Below, one piece after another: positions 54,333 through 64,000 of a stretch of 64,000 nucleotides of DNA. The translations under genes were made by a program, and so were the position numbers. Each line of letters starts with the position of its first letter. The stretch's first letter is position 1. Origin of the DNA: Deltaproteobacteria bacterium (GTDB taxonomy: Bacteria > Desulfobacterota > Desulfobacteria > Desulfobacterales > Desulfobacteraceae); contig JAADHV010000086.1 in assembly GCA_013151635.1 (NCBI GenBank), positions 109,207-173,206 of the forward strand, written 5' to 3'. The notes beneath the pieces are model-generated. The model ran no database searches. It was not told where the DNA came from and saw only the letters and a list, made by a program, of their open reading frames with translations.

Positions 54333-54620
54333 ATGAGTTTGAGACCACTTAGTGACAGAATTCTGGTTGAACGTGTTGAAGAGGATGAAAAAACCAAAGG
54401 CGGTATTATTATCCCTGATACAGCAAAAGAAAAACCGGCAGAAGGTAAAATCGTTGCCACCGGTAACGGCCGCATGGGTGAAGACGGAAAACTTCTTCCA
54501 ATGGACGTAAAGGTTGGAGACCGTGTTCTTTTCAGTAAATATGGGGGAACAGACGTGAAAATTGATGGTATTGATTATCTTATCCTGCGACAGGATGACG
54601 TTCTTGGAATAATTGAATAA
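54333..54620 (+). CDS. groES: Co-chaperonin GroES
   Basis: A 95-residue cap of the GroEL chaperonin. [30 protein letters not shown] is the family start (given in part as [13 protein letters not shown], then [13 protein letters not shown] as the mobile loop). The C-terminus has [16 protein letters not shown] strong AAGGAGAA ribosome site precedes ATG. It is followed 29 bp later by groEL, in the conserved order. Confidence 0.97.
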   Translation: MSLRPLSDRILVERVEEDEKTKGGIIIPDTAKEKPAEGKIVATGNGRMGEDGKLLPMDVKVGDRVLFSKYGGTDVKIDGIDYLILRQDDVLGIIE

Positions 54621-54625
54621 TTTAA

Positions 54626-56308
<1,683 letters not shown>

Positions 56309-56346
56309 TATTGAACTGAAAATTTAATATTCATATAGTTTTTAAA

Positions 56347-56385
56347 AAAAATCCCTGCATGTTTTATGTGCAGGGATTTTTTTTT
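56347..56385 (+). terminator. Rho-independent terminator of groESL
   Basis: ATCCCTGCA (56351-56359) pairs with TGCAGGGAT (56369-56377) across a 9-nt loop, extended by A-T pairs, and is followed by a long T-run. Confidence 0.9.
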
Positions 56386-56443
56386 AAAAACTGTCCGGGC
56401 AGGCAATACCCCTTTCGCTAAGCTTTGGAGTACAATTAAGAAC

Positions 56444-56472
56444 TTGACATGCCATGTCTGCTCATATACTAA
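56444..56472 (+). promoter_or_regulatory. Promoter for the tol-pal cluster
   Basis: TTGACA (56444-56449), spacer 17, then TACTAA (56467-56472); TATACT at 56465-56470 is an alternative -10 with 15-bp spacing. It lies 64 bp before tolQ. Confidence 0.45.
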
Positions 56473-56535
56473 GTTTTATGGATTTTATTTATTATTTTAC
56501 CAATATTGGGAAAATAGATTTGCAAGAGAGGTTAT

Positions 56536-57246
56536 ATGACCACGGAAACCATTGGATTGTTTTACATGCTGAGCGATGCAGGCCCGGTTGTTAAGTTTGT
56601 TTTACTGGTTTTGTTGTTTTTTTCGATAACATCATGGGCAATTATGTTTATCAAGTTCAGGTATGTAAGAAAGGCATTTAAAGAGTCTGCTGATTTTACT
56701 GATATTTTCTGGGAGTGCAGGAATCTTGCCGATGCTTTTTCAAAGGCCAAGGCATTGCGATCAAGCCCGGTTGCAAGAATTTTTATAGCCGCATATATGG
56801 AGATGGCAAGATCTGACGGCAAGGGCAAGAAAAAATCACAGATAAAACGAACAGAAGGCTCCTATTTTCAAATTATAGGGAGTTTAAAACGGTCGATCAA
56901 CAGAACCATCAGCGTGGAAGTAAGACGTCTTGTCCAACTTGTACCATTTCTTGCAACAGCAGGTAATACCGCCCCTTTTATCGGCCTTTTCGGAACTGTC
57001 TGGGGAATCATGGATACCTTTCATGGAATTGGTTTGAGCGGCTCTGCAAGTCTTGCCGTTGTTGCTCCCGGTATTTCAGAAGCATTGGTCGCAACAGCAG
57101 CCGGGCTTGCCGTGGCTATCCCTTCTGTTATCGGCTACAATTATTTTACCGACAGGATAAGGGCCCTGGATTCCGAGCTCCAGAGTTTTTCTTCCGACCT
57201 TTTAAATATAATGGAACGTGATATTCAAAACCAGATGGAGGCATAA
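56536..57246 (+). CDS. tolQ: TolQ/ExbB-type proton channel subunit
   Basis: A 236-residue three-helix inner-membrane protein. It starts with a first helix FVLLVLLFFSITSWAIMFI, and the second and third helices are in FLATAGNTAPFIGLFGTVWGIMDTF and GISEALVATAAGLAVAIPSVIGYN. The FIGLFGTVWGI motif is the family hallmark. Followed by tolR, a TolA-like gene, tolB, pal and cpoB, it is TolQ rather than ExbB. It helps energise outer-membrane constriction during division. tolR begins at its last base. Confidence 0.9.
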   Translation: MTTETIGLFYMLSDAGPVVKFVLLVLLFFSITSWAIMFIKFRYVRKAFKESADFTDIFWECRNLADAFSKAKALRSSPVARIFIAAYMEMARSDGKGKKKSQIKRTEGSYFQIIGSLKRSINRTISVEVRRLVQLVPFLATAGNTAPFIGLFGTVWGIMDTFHGIGLSGSASLAVVAPGISEALVATAAGLAVAIPSVIGYNYFTDRIRALDSELQSFSSDLLNIMERDIQNQMEA

Positions 57247-57662
57247 TGCAATTAGGCTCCGGTAATGACCAGTTAATGTCTGAAATTAATGTTACACCAT
57301 TTGTTGATGTGATGCTTGTCTTGCTGATTATTTTCATGGTGACGGCCCCGATGATGGTTCAGGGTGTTGATGTGGATTTGCCCAAAGCCACTTCAAAAGC
57401 GTTAAAGGGCAGTGAAGAGCGTCTGATTATATCCATTGATGACAACCTTAAAGTGTTTATTAATGAACAGGTTGTCAGTGTTGAATTTTTAACTGACAAG
57501 CTTGGCGCCATACTGGAAAATTTTGACAAGAAAAATGTTTATCTTAGGGCAGATAAAAAAGTACCCTATGGAGTAGTTATCAATGTTATTTCAAAGATTA
57601 AAAAGGCAGGTGTTGACAGTCTTGGGATGATTACGCTTCCTGAAAATGAAAACAAGTCCTGA
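57246..57662 (+). CDS. tolR: TolR/ExbD-type protein
   Basis: A 138-residue inner-membrane protein with one N-terminal helix. SEINVTPFVDVMLVLLIIFMVT contains the essential membrane Asp (FVDV) that links to the proton path, and a periplasmic domain with VDLPKATSKAL, then LRADKKVPYGVVINVI follows. With TolQ it forms the stator for TolA. Its first base is TolQ's last base, so translation is coupled. Confidence 0.93.
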   Translation: MQLGSGNDQLMSEINVTPFVDVMLVLLIIFMVTAPMMVQGVDVDLPKATSKALKGSEERLIISIDDNLKVFINEQVVSVEFLTDKLGAILENFDKKNVYLRADKKVPYGVVINVISKIKKAGVDSLGMITLPENENKS

Positions 57663-57671
57663 TAGACGGGT

Positions 57672-58574
57672 ATGAATTCTAAGAAGAATTTTAAAAACAC
57701 GGGAGAATCTTATCTCACCCCCATGGACCACACCGGAAGAACCAGGATTATTTTTTTCAGTGTTTCTGTTATCTTGCATGGCCTTTTCTTTGCCGGTTTA
57801 ATAATGTTTCAGGATTTTAAAAGGCCTAAGCCGCTGCCGCCTGTTATACAGATTGACCTGGTATCTTTTGCACCTGAACCAGCATTTGAAGAGCCGGCAA
57901 AGAATGAAAATAATTCTAAAAATGAGGGGATTGCCGTCAAAACAACCATTGTTAAAAAAAAGGCCCGGAAGATTCCCACAATCAAACCTGATATAAGCCT
58001 TAAAACAAAACCCAAAAACCTGAAAGACCTGATGGCGGAAAAAAAGAAAAAAAAGAAAGAGCCGGCCAGGAAAAAACCTGCTGAGAAAAAGAAACCAAAA
58101 AGGCGAATTAACCCTGATAAGACCTTGGAAGAAGCAAGGGAAAAACTTGCAAAAAAAGTTGAAGATCAAAATCAGGACAGGATTGCGCAAGTCTTGAGCC
58201 GTCTTCAAAAAAAAGTTATGGAACAAGGTAAGACAAATGATAGAAAGTCAAAAGGATCAGGTGCGGGATATGGGAAAAAAGGGTACAAGCCCATTGACCT
58301 TTATAATTTAATTATCGGTTCAACAATAGAGCAAAACTGGGTGTTTAATGATATTCTTGCCAGGATGGACCAGAATCTTGAGGTCAGAATTCTTATTAAA
58401 ATTTTAAAAAGCGGGGAAATAAGGGATATTATTTATGAAACCAAATCAGGCAATCATTATCTTGATGAATCAGCTAAAAAAGCGATTAAAAAGGCAAATC
58501 CCTTGCCTCGATTACCTGCTGGCCTTCACTCATATGATGTCGGTCTGATTTTTACACCAAAGGGGCTTAAATAA
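57672..58574 (+). CDS. TolA/TonB-like energy transducer
   Basis: A 300-residue protein with the TolA layout. An N-terminal membrane helix (about 22-47, IFFSVSVILHGLFFAGLIMF) is followed by a long charged, Lys/Pro/Glu-rich linker with coiled-coil character (about 60-190; KKKKKEPARKKPAEKKKPK part) that spans the periplasm. The C-terminal TonB/TolA-like domain begins near 240 (EVRILIKILKSGEIRDI, YLDESAKKAIKKANPLPRLP). It sits between tolR and tolB, so it is functionally TolA. A TonB C-terminal fold is the more exact label. Confidence 0.85.
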   Translation: MNSKKNFKNTGESYLTPMDHTGRTRIIFFSVSVILHGLFFAGLIMFQDFKRPKPLPPVIQIDLVSFAPEPAFEEPAKNENNSKNEGIAVKTTIVKKKARKIPTIKPDISLKTKPKNLKDLMAEKKKKKKEPARKKPAEKKKPKRRINPDKTLEEAREKLAKKVEDQNQDRIAQVLSRLQKKVMEQGKTNDRKSKGSGAGYGKKGYKPIDLYNLIIGSTIEQNWVFNDILARMDQNLEVRILIKILKSGEIRDIIYETKSGNHYLDESAKKAIKKANPLPRLPAGLHSYDVGLIFTPKGLK

Positions 58575-58576
58575 TA

Positions 58577-59959
58577 ATGGTTTCATTTATGGGGAATAAA
58601 CGGTATTGTTCCCGTGACATGTTAAATAAAATTATTTTATCCATAATATATTGTTTTTTCTTGCCGGGTTGTTTGTTTTTATATTCTGTACCTGTAGCTG
58701 CCAAAGATTATAATTATATTAATATCAGCAACCCTTTTTTAAGGAAAACGCCTGTTGCCGTACCGGAATTTAAAGCATTTAACGGGCATGCAGCAGAAGT
58801 CAGGGCAGGGAAAAAAGCCTGGGATATTCTAAAAGATGCGCTTAATTTTACAGGATACCTTAAAACAATGAACCCTGCTGCATTTCTTTCCCATCCGGCT
58901 GAAACAGGCATTCAACTTGGCCAGATTAATTTTCGGGACTGGACAGGGATAGGGGCTGAACTTTTGATCACAGGGGGCGTTATTGAAGCCCATGGCAAAG
59001 TAAAGCTTAAATTAAGACTTTTTGATACATTTAATGCAAAACTTCTGGTCGGCAAAGTGTATACCGGTCCCCGGTCTCAGATAAGAAAAATGATACATCT
59101 TTTTTGCAGTGAAATATCTTATCAGCTGACCGGCAAATGGGGGGTGTTTAATAGTAAAATTGCATTTATTTCAACAGTAAAAGGTAAAAAAGAAGTATTT
59201 ACCTGCGATTTTGACGGGCAGAACATAAAACAGATCACTTTCCATAAAAGTATTTCTCTTTCCCCGTCATGGTCTTTTGACGGCAAATGGCTGGCTTATG
59301 TTTCCTATGCAAGGGGAACACCACAGATATTTATAAAAAACCTTAAGGAAAAAAGAGGGACCATTGTCAATTATAAAGGAATGAATATTTCTCCCGATTG
59401 GATGCCGGGCCAGCTCAAACTTGCGGCAGCCTTAAGTTTTTCCGGGGACCAGGAAATTTATTTGTTGACCATAACGGGAGAAATTATTAAAAGAATAACA
59501 AAAAGCTGGGGAATAGATGTGTCGCCAAGTTTTTCGCCGGACGGCAGAAAGATTGTGTTTTCATCAAAGCGGGCAGGAACCCCCCAGATATATATAAAGG
59601 ACATTGAATCCGAAAGGGTGCAAAGGTTGACATTCAAAGGGCCAAATAATACATCCCCTGCTTTTTCACCTGATGGCAAAAAGGTTGCTTTTGTGGGCAT
59701 AGAAAAAAATAATATTAATATTTTTGTGATAAATATTGATTCAGGCATGCAGGTCCAGTTAACAATGAACGAGGGTGATAACGAAGATCCTTCCTGGTCG
59801 CCGGATGGAAGTATGCTGGTTTTTACATCAACCCGAGAGGGCGGCATTTCAAGGATATTTGTTATGAACGCATCAGGGTCGGACCCGAGGAGACTTTTAA
59901 AATTGAAAGGCAAACAGACCCAACCTGCCTGGTCAATGTCAAAAACTATGGAAAATTGA
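58577..59959 (+). CDS. tolB: Tol-Pal system beta-propeller protein TolB
   Basis: A 460-residue periplasmic protein. A hydrophobic export segment is at about residues 16-40 (LNKIILSIIYCFFLPG). The start could be 58577 or ATG 58619. An N-terminal TolB domain (NISNPFLRKTPVAVPEFKA) is followed by repeated WD40-like blades of the type SPSWSFDGKWLAYVS, SPSFSPDGRKIVFSS and SPAFSPDGKKVAFVG. TolB interacts with Pal and TolA. Standard position before pal. Confidence 0.92.
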   Translation: MVSFMGNKRYCSRDMLNKIILSIIYCFFLPGCLFLYSVPVAAKDYNYINISNPFLRKTPVAVPEFKAFNGHAAEVRAGKKAWDILKDALNFTGYLKTMNPAAFLSHPAETGIQLGQINFRDWTGIGAELLITGGVIEAHGKVKLKLRLFDTFNAKLLVGKVYTGPRSQIRKMIHLFCSEISYQLTGKWGVFNSKIAFISTVKGKKEVFTCDFDGQNIKQITFHKSISLSPSWSFDGKWLAYVSYARGTPQIFIKNLKEKRGTIVNYKGMNISPDWMPGQLKLAAALSFSGDQEIYLLTITGEIIKRITKSWGIDVSPSFSPDGRKIVFSSKRAGTPQIYIKDIESERVQRLTFKGPNNTSPAFSPDGKKVAFVGIEKNNINIFVINIDSGMQVQLTMNEGDNEDPSWSPDGSMLVFTSTREGGISRIFVMNASGSDPRRLLKLKGKQTQPAWSMSKTMEN

Positions 59960-60000
59960 TTATGCAAATTTAATTAATTGAATAAGGAGGAGAGAAGGTA

Positions 60001-60585
60001 ATGAAAAACAGAATGTGGATTAATCTTTTCATGGCAGTTCTTGTAGCAGGGCTTTTTTTTACTGTCTCATGTGCAAAAAAAACAATAGTGTCTGATGCGA
60101 CCACCATAGAGGATCAGGCCAAAACTGATGCCCAGGCAAAAGCCGCAGCCCAGGCAAAGGTCGATGCAGAACGTATTGCACAGCAAAAACTTGAAGATCA
60201 GATGGCCAATGAAAAAGCGCTCAAGGAAGCTAAAGCCATGGCTGCAAAGAAACGCTTTGAAAACCAGGATATTCATTTTGAATATGACAGCTCGGAATTG
60301 AGTTCCATGGCAAAAATGCTGTTAAAGGAAAAGGCTGCCTGGTTAAAAGCAAATTTGTCAGTATCCGTTACCATTGAAGGCCATTGTGATGAACGCGGAA
60401 CAACCGAATATAACCTTGCACTGGGTGAACGTCGCGCAAGCGAGGTGAAAGCCTACCTAGGAGATCTTGGTATCTCAGCTTCCCGTTTAAATACAATAAG
60501 TTATGGTGAAGAACGGCCCATAGATACCGGTAAAACAGAAAGCGCATACAGGAAAAACAGGCGCGCACATTTTGCAATTCAATAG
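60001..60585 (+). CDS. pal: Peptidoglycan-associated lipoprotein Pal
   Basis: A 194-residue outer-membrane lipoprotein. The lipobox is FTVSCAKK (Cys about 24). An Ala/Gln-rich linker follows, then the OmpA-like domain with IHFEYDSSELSSMAK, VTIEGHCDERGTTEYNLALGERRA and SRLNTISYGEERPID. It anchors the outer membrane to peptidoglycan and links to TolB. Ribosome site AAGGAGGAG precedes ATG. A rho-independent terminator follows the stop. Confidence 0.95.
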   Translation: MKNRMWINLFMAVLVAGLFFTVSCAKKTIVSDATTIEDQAKTDAQAKAAAQAKVDAERIAQQKLEDQMANEKALKEAKAMAAKKRFENQDIHFEYDSSELSSMAKMLLKEKAAWLKANLSVSVTIEGHCDERGTTEYNLALGERRASEVKAYLGDLGISASRLNTISYGEERPIDTGKTESAYRKNRRAHFAIQ

Positions 60586-60613
60586 TTTTTTTTGATAAAA
60601 GAAATTTTTAATT

Positions 60614-60668
60614 CAGGCGTAATGCCTTTGTGGCTTTTAGCGTTACGCCTGGATAATTTATTTTTTTG
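60614..60668 (+). terminator. Rho-independent terminator after pal
   Basis: CAGGCGTAATGC (60614-60625) pairs with GCGTTACGCCTG (60640-60651; one G-U) around a 14-nt loop, and T-rich sequence follows to 60667. cpoB starts at 60686, so it may be partly attenuated or have its own promoter. Confidence 0.65.
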
Positions 60669-60685
60669 ATTGTTGGAGTTTGGTT

Positions 60686-61579
60686 ATGAAAACAAGATAC
60701 CTTTTTTGCATTCTGGTAAGCCTGTTTATTTTTTCGGGTTGTGTAGAACCCCGGCAATTTACTGCTCTTGAAAACAGGGTGGCTGCCATTGAAATGGAAA
60801 ACAGCAGACAGTTCACCCGGAAAAATGAAAAATTGAAGGAATCTGAATTTCAAAACAAACAGAACCAATTGAAGCTGAGAAAAGATATTGAATCCATAGA
60901 AAAAAGGTTAAGTGCAAGCCACAGCATCAGTAAAGAAGAGTATGCGGATTTAAAATATGATATCCAGACAATCAAAGAAGACCTTCAGCGTCTCAACGGT
61001 GTAATAGAAGAAGTTAACCACAGTGTTGAAGAGTATGGCAAAAAAGATAGAGAAGTGATTGAGAAGAAGCTTGCAAGGCTTGACCAGGCCATTTCCAGGA
61101 ATTATGAAAAAGTAATCAAGCTGGAGAAATATATGGGCTTTGAGCCGTCAGCAGACACGCAGCCTGAAAACAAAGCCGTATCATCATCTCAGGAAACAAA
61201 AAAGAGTGCCGAGCAGAAACTGTACGGCTTGGCTAAGAAGCTGTTTGATGACGGAGACATGGGGAATGCCCGCATACAGTTTGAAAATTTTATAAATAAA
61301 TATCCTGATTCCGATAATGCTGACAATGCCAGGTTCTGGATTGCAGACAGCTACTATTCTGAAAAATGGTTTGAAAAGGCGATCCTTGAGTATCAAAAAG
61401 TATTGGAGGAGTATCCGCATAGTAATAAATTGGCGGCAGCAAGACTTAAACAAGGCTATGCCTTTGCTGAACTGGGTGAAAAAGCCAATGCAAGACTTAT
61501 TTTAAAAGAGTTGGTAAAAAAACATCCTGACTCCAATGAAGCCAAATATGCCAAAGAGAAATTAAAAAGTTTAAAGTAA
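60686..61579 (+). CDS. cpoB: Tol-Pal system protein CpoB (YbgF)
   Basis: A 297-residue periplasmic protein. The lipobox FIFSGCVEP suggests a lipid anchor (Cys about 20), unlike E. coli CpoB. A coiled coil (about 35-150) is followed by TPR-like repeats (AEQKLYGLAKKLFDDGDMGNARIQFENFI and others) ending LKELVKKHPDSNEAKYAKEKL. CpoB coordinates peptidoglycan synthesis with outer-membrane constriction. TTG at 60680 could extend it by two codons, but ATG 60686 follows TTGGAG at 7 nt. Confidence 0.88.
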   Translation: MKTRYLFCILVSLFIFSGCVEPRQFTALENRVAAIEMENSRQFTRKNEKLKESEFQNKQNQLKLRKDIESIEKRLSASHSISKEEYADLKYDIQTIKEDLQRLNGVIEEVNHSVEEYGKKDREVIEKKLARLDQAISRNYEKVIKLEKYMGFEPSADTQPENKAVSSSQETKKSAEQKLYGLAKKLFDDGDMGNARIQFENFINKYPDSDNADNARFWIADSYYSEKWFEKAILEYQKVLEEYPHSNKLAAARLKQGYAFAELGEKANARLILKELVKKHPDSNEAKYAKEKLKSLK

Positions 61580-61593
61580 TTCAAAAGATCCCT

Positions 61594-62079
61594 ATGATAA
61601 AAGTAGTAGGTATTGACCCGGGACTTGCCGGTACAGGTATCGGTGTTATAGAAGGAAACAGGGAAAGTATCATCGGGTATTCTTTTGGAAGCATTTCAAC
61701 CTGTGCAAAAGACCCGATTCATTTCAGACTTCATACCATTTATTCCAGAACCCTGGATTTTCTTTGTGAACAACAGCCTGACCGTGTTGTGATAGAGGAT
61801 ATATACTCACTTGAAAAATATCCGGGATCAGGTATTATGTTGGGAAAAGTTTCAGGCGTTCTTCTTGTGGCAGCATTTAAGGCAGGGCTTGATGTGGAAG
61901 AAATTCCTGTCCGGGAAGTAAAAAAAATTGTTTCCGGCAACGGGAGCGCAGATAAATACCAGGTGGAACGTTCTGTCCGCCATTTATTGAAACACGGGGA
62001 ACCCATTCGGCCATTTCATGCGTCGGATGCGCTGGGGCTTGCTTTGACCGGATATTACAGATATAAAAGGCTTTTATGA
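61594..62079 (+). CDS. ruvC: Holliday junction resolvase RuvC
   Basis: A 161-residue endonuclease that cuts Holliday junctions. The catalytic acids are in GIDPGLAGTG (Asp about 7), VVIEDIYSLE (Glu about 66) and HASDALGLAL (Asp about 145 region). Length is typical. It overlaps ruvA by 4 bp and forms the ruvCAB order. Confidence 0.95.
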   Translation: MIKVVGIDPGLAGTGIGVIEGNRESIIGYSFGSISTCAKDPIHFRLHTIYSRTLDFLCEQQPDRVVIEDIYSLEKYPGSGIMLGKVSGVLLVAAFKAGLDVEEIPVREVKKIVSGNGSADKYQVERSVRHLLKHGEPIRPFHASDALGLALTGYYRYKRLL

Positions 62080-62705
62080 TAGGGTATCTTCAAGGAACCA
62101 TTCTTCAGTTTGAATCTGATGGAATTTTGATGCTTGCGGGCAATATCGGATATGAAGTTTTATTGAATCCGCAAATGGTTGAAAAATTAAAATTCCGGAA
62201 TTCAAATGAAAGCAATATTTCTTTATACATTTATTATCATCAGACAGAAAGGCAGCCTAAACCTGTTCTCATTGGTTTTGAGACACTTGAGGATAAAGAG
62301 TTTTTTCAAACATTTATTACCGTGGATGCCATAGGTCCAATGAAAGCCGTAAAGGCAATGACAAGGCCGGTTGGCGAGATGGCAAGGGCTATTGAAAAAA
62401 AAGATGTCACATTTTTAACAAGTTTGAGTGGAATAGGGAAAAGAACTGCTGAAAAAATTATCGCAACCCTTAATGGAAAAGTGGACAGGTTTGTGGCTGT
62501 AACAACCGGCAAAAAAGAAATTGACACAGACTATATCCCGGTTGAGATGCGTGACATAGGCATGCAGGTTGAAGATGTCCTTGTAGAACAATTAGGGCAT
62601 ACCCCTTCATCTGCAAAAAGGATGACCAGGGAGGCATTCCAGAGGAATAGCAAAATTTCAACCCCGGAGGAGCTCTTTGATGAGGTCTTTAAGGAAAAAG
62701 GGTAA
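62076..62705 (+). CDS. ruvA: Holliday junction DNA helicase subunit RuvA
   Basis: A 209-residue tetrameric Holliday-junction binding protein. The N-terminal domain begins MIGYLQGTILQFESDGILMLAGNIGYEV, followed by FQTFITVDAIGPMKAVKAM and the helix-hairpin-helix LTSLSGIGKRTAEKII. The C-terminal domain III interacts with RuvB. Adjacent to ruvB with 3 bp between. Confidence 0.93.
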   Translation: MIGYLQGTILQFESDGILMLAGNIGYEVLLNPQMVEKLKFRNSNESNISLYIYYHQTERQPKPVLIGFETLEDKEFFQTFITVDAIGPMKAVKAMTRPVGEMARAIEKKDVTFLTSLSGIGKRTAEKIIATLNGKVDRFVAVTTGKKEIDTDYIPVEMRDIGMQVEDVLVEQLGHTPSSAKRMTREAFQRNSKISTPEELFDEVFKEKG

Positions 62706-62708
62706 AAT

Positions 62709-63734
62709 ATGGCCGGTGATATAATTTCCTATTCCTCCGATAAAAAGGGGATTGTCACATCCAATACCACACCTGATGATTTATCTTCTGATATTGTGTC
62801 TTTAAGGCCCACAAGTTTTAAAGAATATATAGGACAGACAGATACGGTTGAGACCTTGAAGATTGCCATTCAGGCAGCCAAAATGAGGAATGAATCTTTG
62901 GACCACATATTACTTCATGGACCTCCGGGTTTAGGTAAAACAACAATTTCTCATATTATTGCCAATGAAATGGAAAAAGATTTAACCGTTACCTCAGGGC
63001 CTACTCTGGAAAAGGGAGGGGATCTTATCGGGATATTGACTAACCTTGGCGAAGGGGACATCCTTTTCATAGACGAAATCCACAGGATTCCAAAAGTGGT
63101 TGAGGAGTTTTTATATCCTGCCATGGAAGATTTTGCAGTTGATTTTGTATTTGACAAGGGTCTCCATGCAAGAAGCCATAGGTACCGGTTAAAACAATTT
63201 GTTCTTATCGGTGCAACCACAAGGGTTGGCCTTTTGTCCTCCCCTTTAAGGGACAGGTTCGGGATTTTCCGCACACTTGATTTTTATTCTGTGGAACAAC
63301 TTGTTGTCATTATTAAACGATCCTCCATGATCCTTGGTACCATAACCTCTGATGATGGCGCCCTGGAACTTGCAGAAAGATCAAGGGGAACCCCGAGGAT
63401 CGCAAATAGATTATTAAAAAGAGTCAGGGATTATTCACAGGTGAAATCACATGGCAAAGTGACAAGAAAGAATGTTAAGGCAGCACTTGAACTTGAAGGA
63501 ATTGATGCTTTAGGGCTGACATCGCTTGACAGGAATTACCTGAAAACGATAATAGATTTTTATAAAGGTGGCCCTGTAGGAATTGAAGCCATAGCGGCAA
63601 CATTGCAGGAAGAAACCGATACGCTTGTGGATGTTGTAGAACCTTTTTTATTAAAAATCGGTCTGGTTCTTCGAACATCCAGCGGCAGGAAAGCATCGGA
63701 AAAAGCATATAAACATCTTAAGCTTGAACCATAA
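62709..63734 (+). CDS. ruvB: Holliday junction branch migration ATPase RuvB
   Basis: A 341-residue AAA+ motor. [23 protein letters not shown] starts the domain. Walker A is GPPGLGKTT, Walker B is [11 protein letters not shown], sensor 1 is [19 protein letters not shown] and the winged-helix C-terminal part has [15 protein letters not shown]. Normal length. It ends the ruvCAB operon. Confidence 0.96.
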   Translation: MAGDIISYSSDKKGIVTSNTTPDDLSSDIVSLRPTSFKEYIGQTDTVETLKIAIQAAKMRNESLDHILLHGPPGLGKTTISHIIANEMEKDLTVTSGPTLEKGGDLIGILTNLGEGDILFIDEIHRIPKVVEEFLYPAMEDFAVDFVFDKGLHARSHRYRLKQFVLIGATTRVGLLSSPLRDRFGIFRTLDFYSVEQLVVIIKRSSMILGTITSDDGALELAERSRGTPRIANRLLKRVRDYSQVKSHGKVTRKNVKAALELEGIDALGLTSLDRNYLKTIIDFYKGGPVGIEAIAATLQEETDTLVDVVEPFLLKIGLVLRTSSGRKASEKAYKHLKLEP

Positions 63735-63758
63735 AATGAGGCGTTATTGTTAATTTAG

Positions 63759-63992
63759 ATGGAAAATAATATAAATTTATATAAACGGACTTTTCTGTTT
63801 TTACTTTTCACAGTGCTGTTTTTTTTACCATGGAATTCTATTGTTTTTTCAGCTGAACAGCCATGGCCTTCCTCTATTATTAAATTACCTGAAAATGAGA
63901 ATGTAATTTTAGTGGAGAAAAAAAGCCAAACCCTGTTTCTTTATACTTCTAAAGACAGGAACCTGTTTGTTAAGTTCCAGACCGATTTTTAA
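63759..63992 (+). CDS. N-terminal part of an L,D-transpeptidase-like protein
   Basis: An exported protein fragment. The signal peptide is about residues 1-31 (ends SIVFSA). Then WPSSIIKLPENENVILVEKKSQTLFLYTS resembles, described here by pieces such as VILVEKKSQTLFLY, the start of the ErfK/YkuD catalytic domain of L,D-transpeptidases, which crosslink peptidoglycan. The frame stops at TAA TAA just before the window end, where the rest of the domain should follow. Either the gene is frameshifted or truncated, or the similarity misleads. The window ends eight bases later. Confidence 0.5.
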   Translation: MENNINLYKRTFLFLLFTVLFFLPWNSIVFSAEQPWPSSIIKLPENENVILVEKKSQTLFLYTSKDRNLFVKFQTDF

Positions 63993-64000
63993 TAAAAAAG

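Overview
The window looks like a core-genome stretch of a Gram-negative deltaproteobacterium, most likely a sulfate reducer of the Desulfobacteraceae (Desulfobacula/Desulfobacter type). This is inference: no ribosomal RNA or sulfate-reduction gene is present. It rests on LPS/lipid A genes (waaA, msbA, lptD), a complete Tol-Pal cluster, hflKC, the yicC-DUF370-gmk order, a DUF4416 gene, a ricT (PSP1) gene, a fused cysteine synthase/CysRS-like gene and a decayed MttB-family methyltransferase.

Layout. 1-4060: the end of a TRAP transporter followed by genes matching the hydroxyectoine/ectoine catabolic set (eutB-like dehydratase, doeA-like ectoine hydrolase with an in-frame TGA, Asp/Glu-racemase-like protein, and only the first ~50 codons of a eutC-like gene). 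4060-6160: a scrapyard of broken genes (sigma-54 regulator piece, P-loop ATPase, MttB-family methyltransferase, group II intron reverse transcriptase). 6160-7930: an AT-rich tetR/methyltransferase pair with its own near-consensus promoter, probably acquired. 7930-20370: housekeeping genes in several operons (nitroreductase, gpsA, GAF protein, waaA diverging from msbA, Trm112-like/DUF4416/yicC/DUF370/gmk/rlmB/comF, an alpha/beta hydrolase, a periplasmic solute-binding protein). 20370-20765: an isoprenylcysteine-methyltransferase-like remnant.

20765-33935 is one long minus-strand block: lptD, a NusG/RfaH paralogue, an HU/IHF-like gene, holB, ricT, metG, a short penicillin-binding transpeptidase, a 1244-residue GlmS-like protein and an MFS transporter. 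34060-37352 holds the CysK-CysRS fusion and a tightly coupled gene of unknown function. Next come a ferredoxin, a DDAH-family hydrolase with an EamA transporter, a GspE/PilB ATPase, a LysM protein and an HD nucleotidase. A motility set follows: a frameshifted, degenerate HD-GYP response regulator, motA, motB and a PilZ protein. 46638-50822 (minus) is a DNA metabolism block with recR, ebfC, dnaX, tRNA-Ser(GGA), a TrmN6-like methyltransferase and a DUF721 gene. The right end carries hflKC, a tiny basic ribosomal-type protein, an HExxH protein, fmdB-like, groESL, tolQRAB-pal-cpoB, ruvCAB and the start of an L,D-transpeptidase-like gene.

The strongest leads for something undescribed are the CysK-CysRS fusion, in which the zinc/cysteine pocket is kept but the HIGH and KMSKS motifs are replaced; the double-length GlmS-like protein with an internal catalytic cysteine; and the T-tract frameshift in the motility-linked HD-GYP regulator. 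No CRISPR array, intact transposase or prophage was seen.
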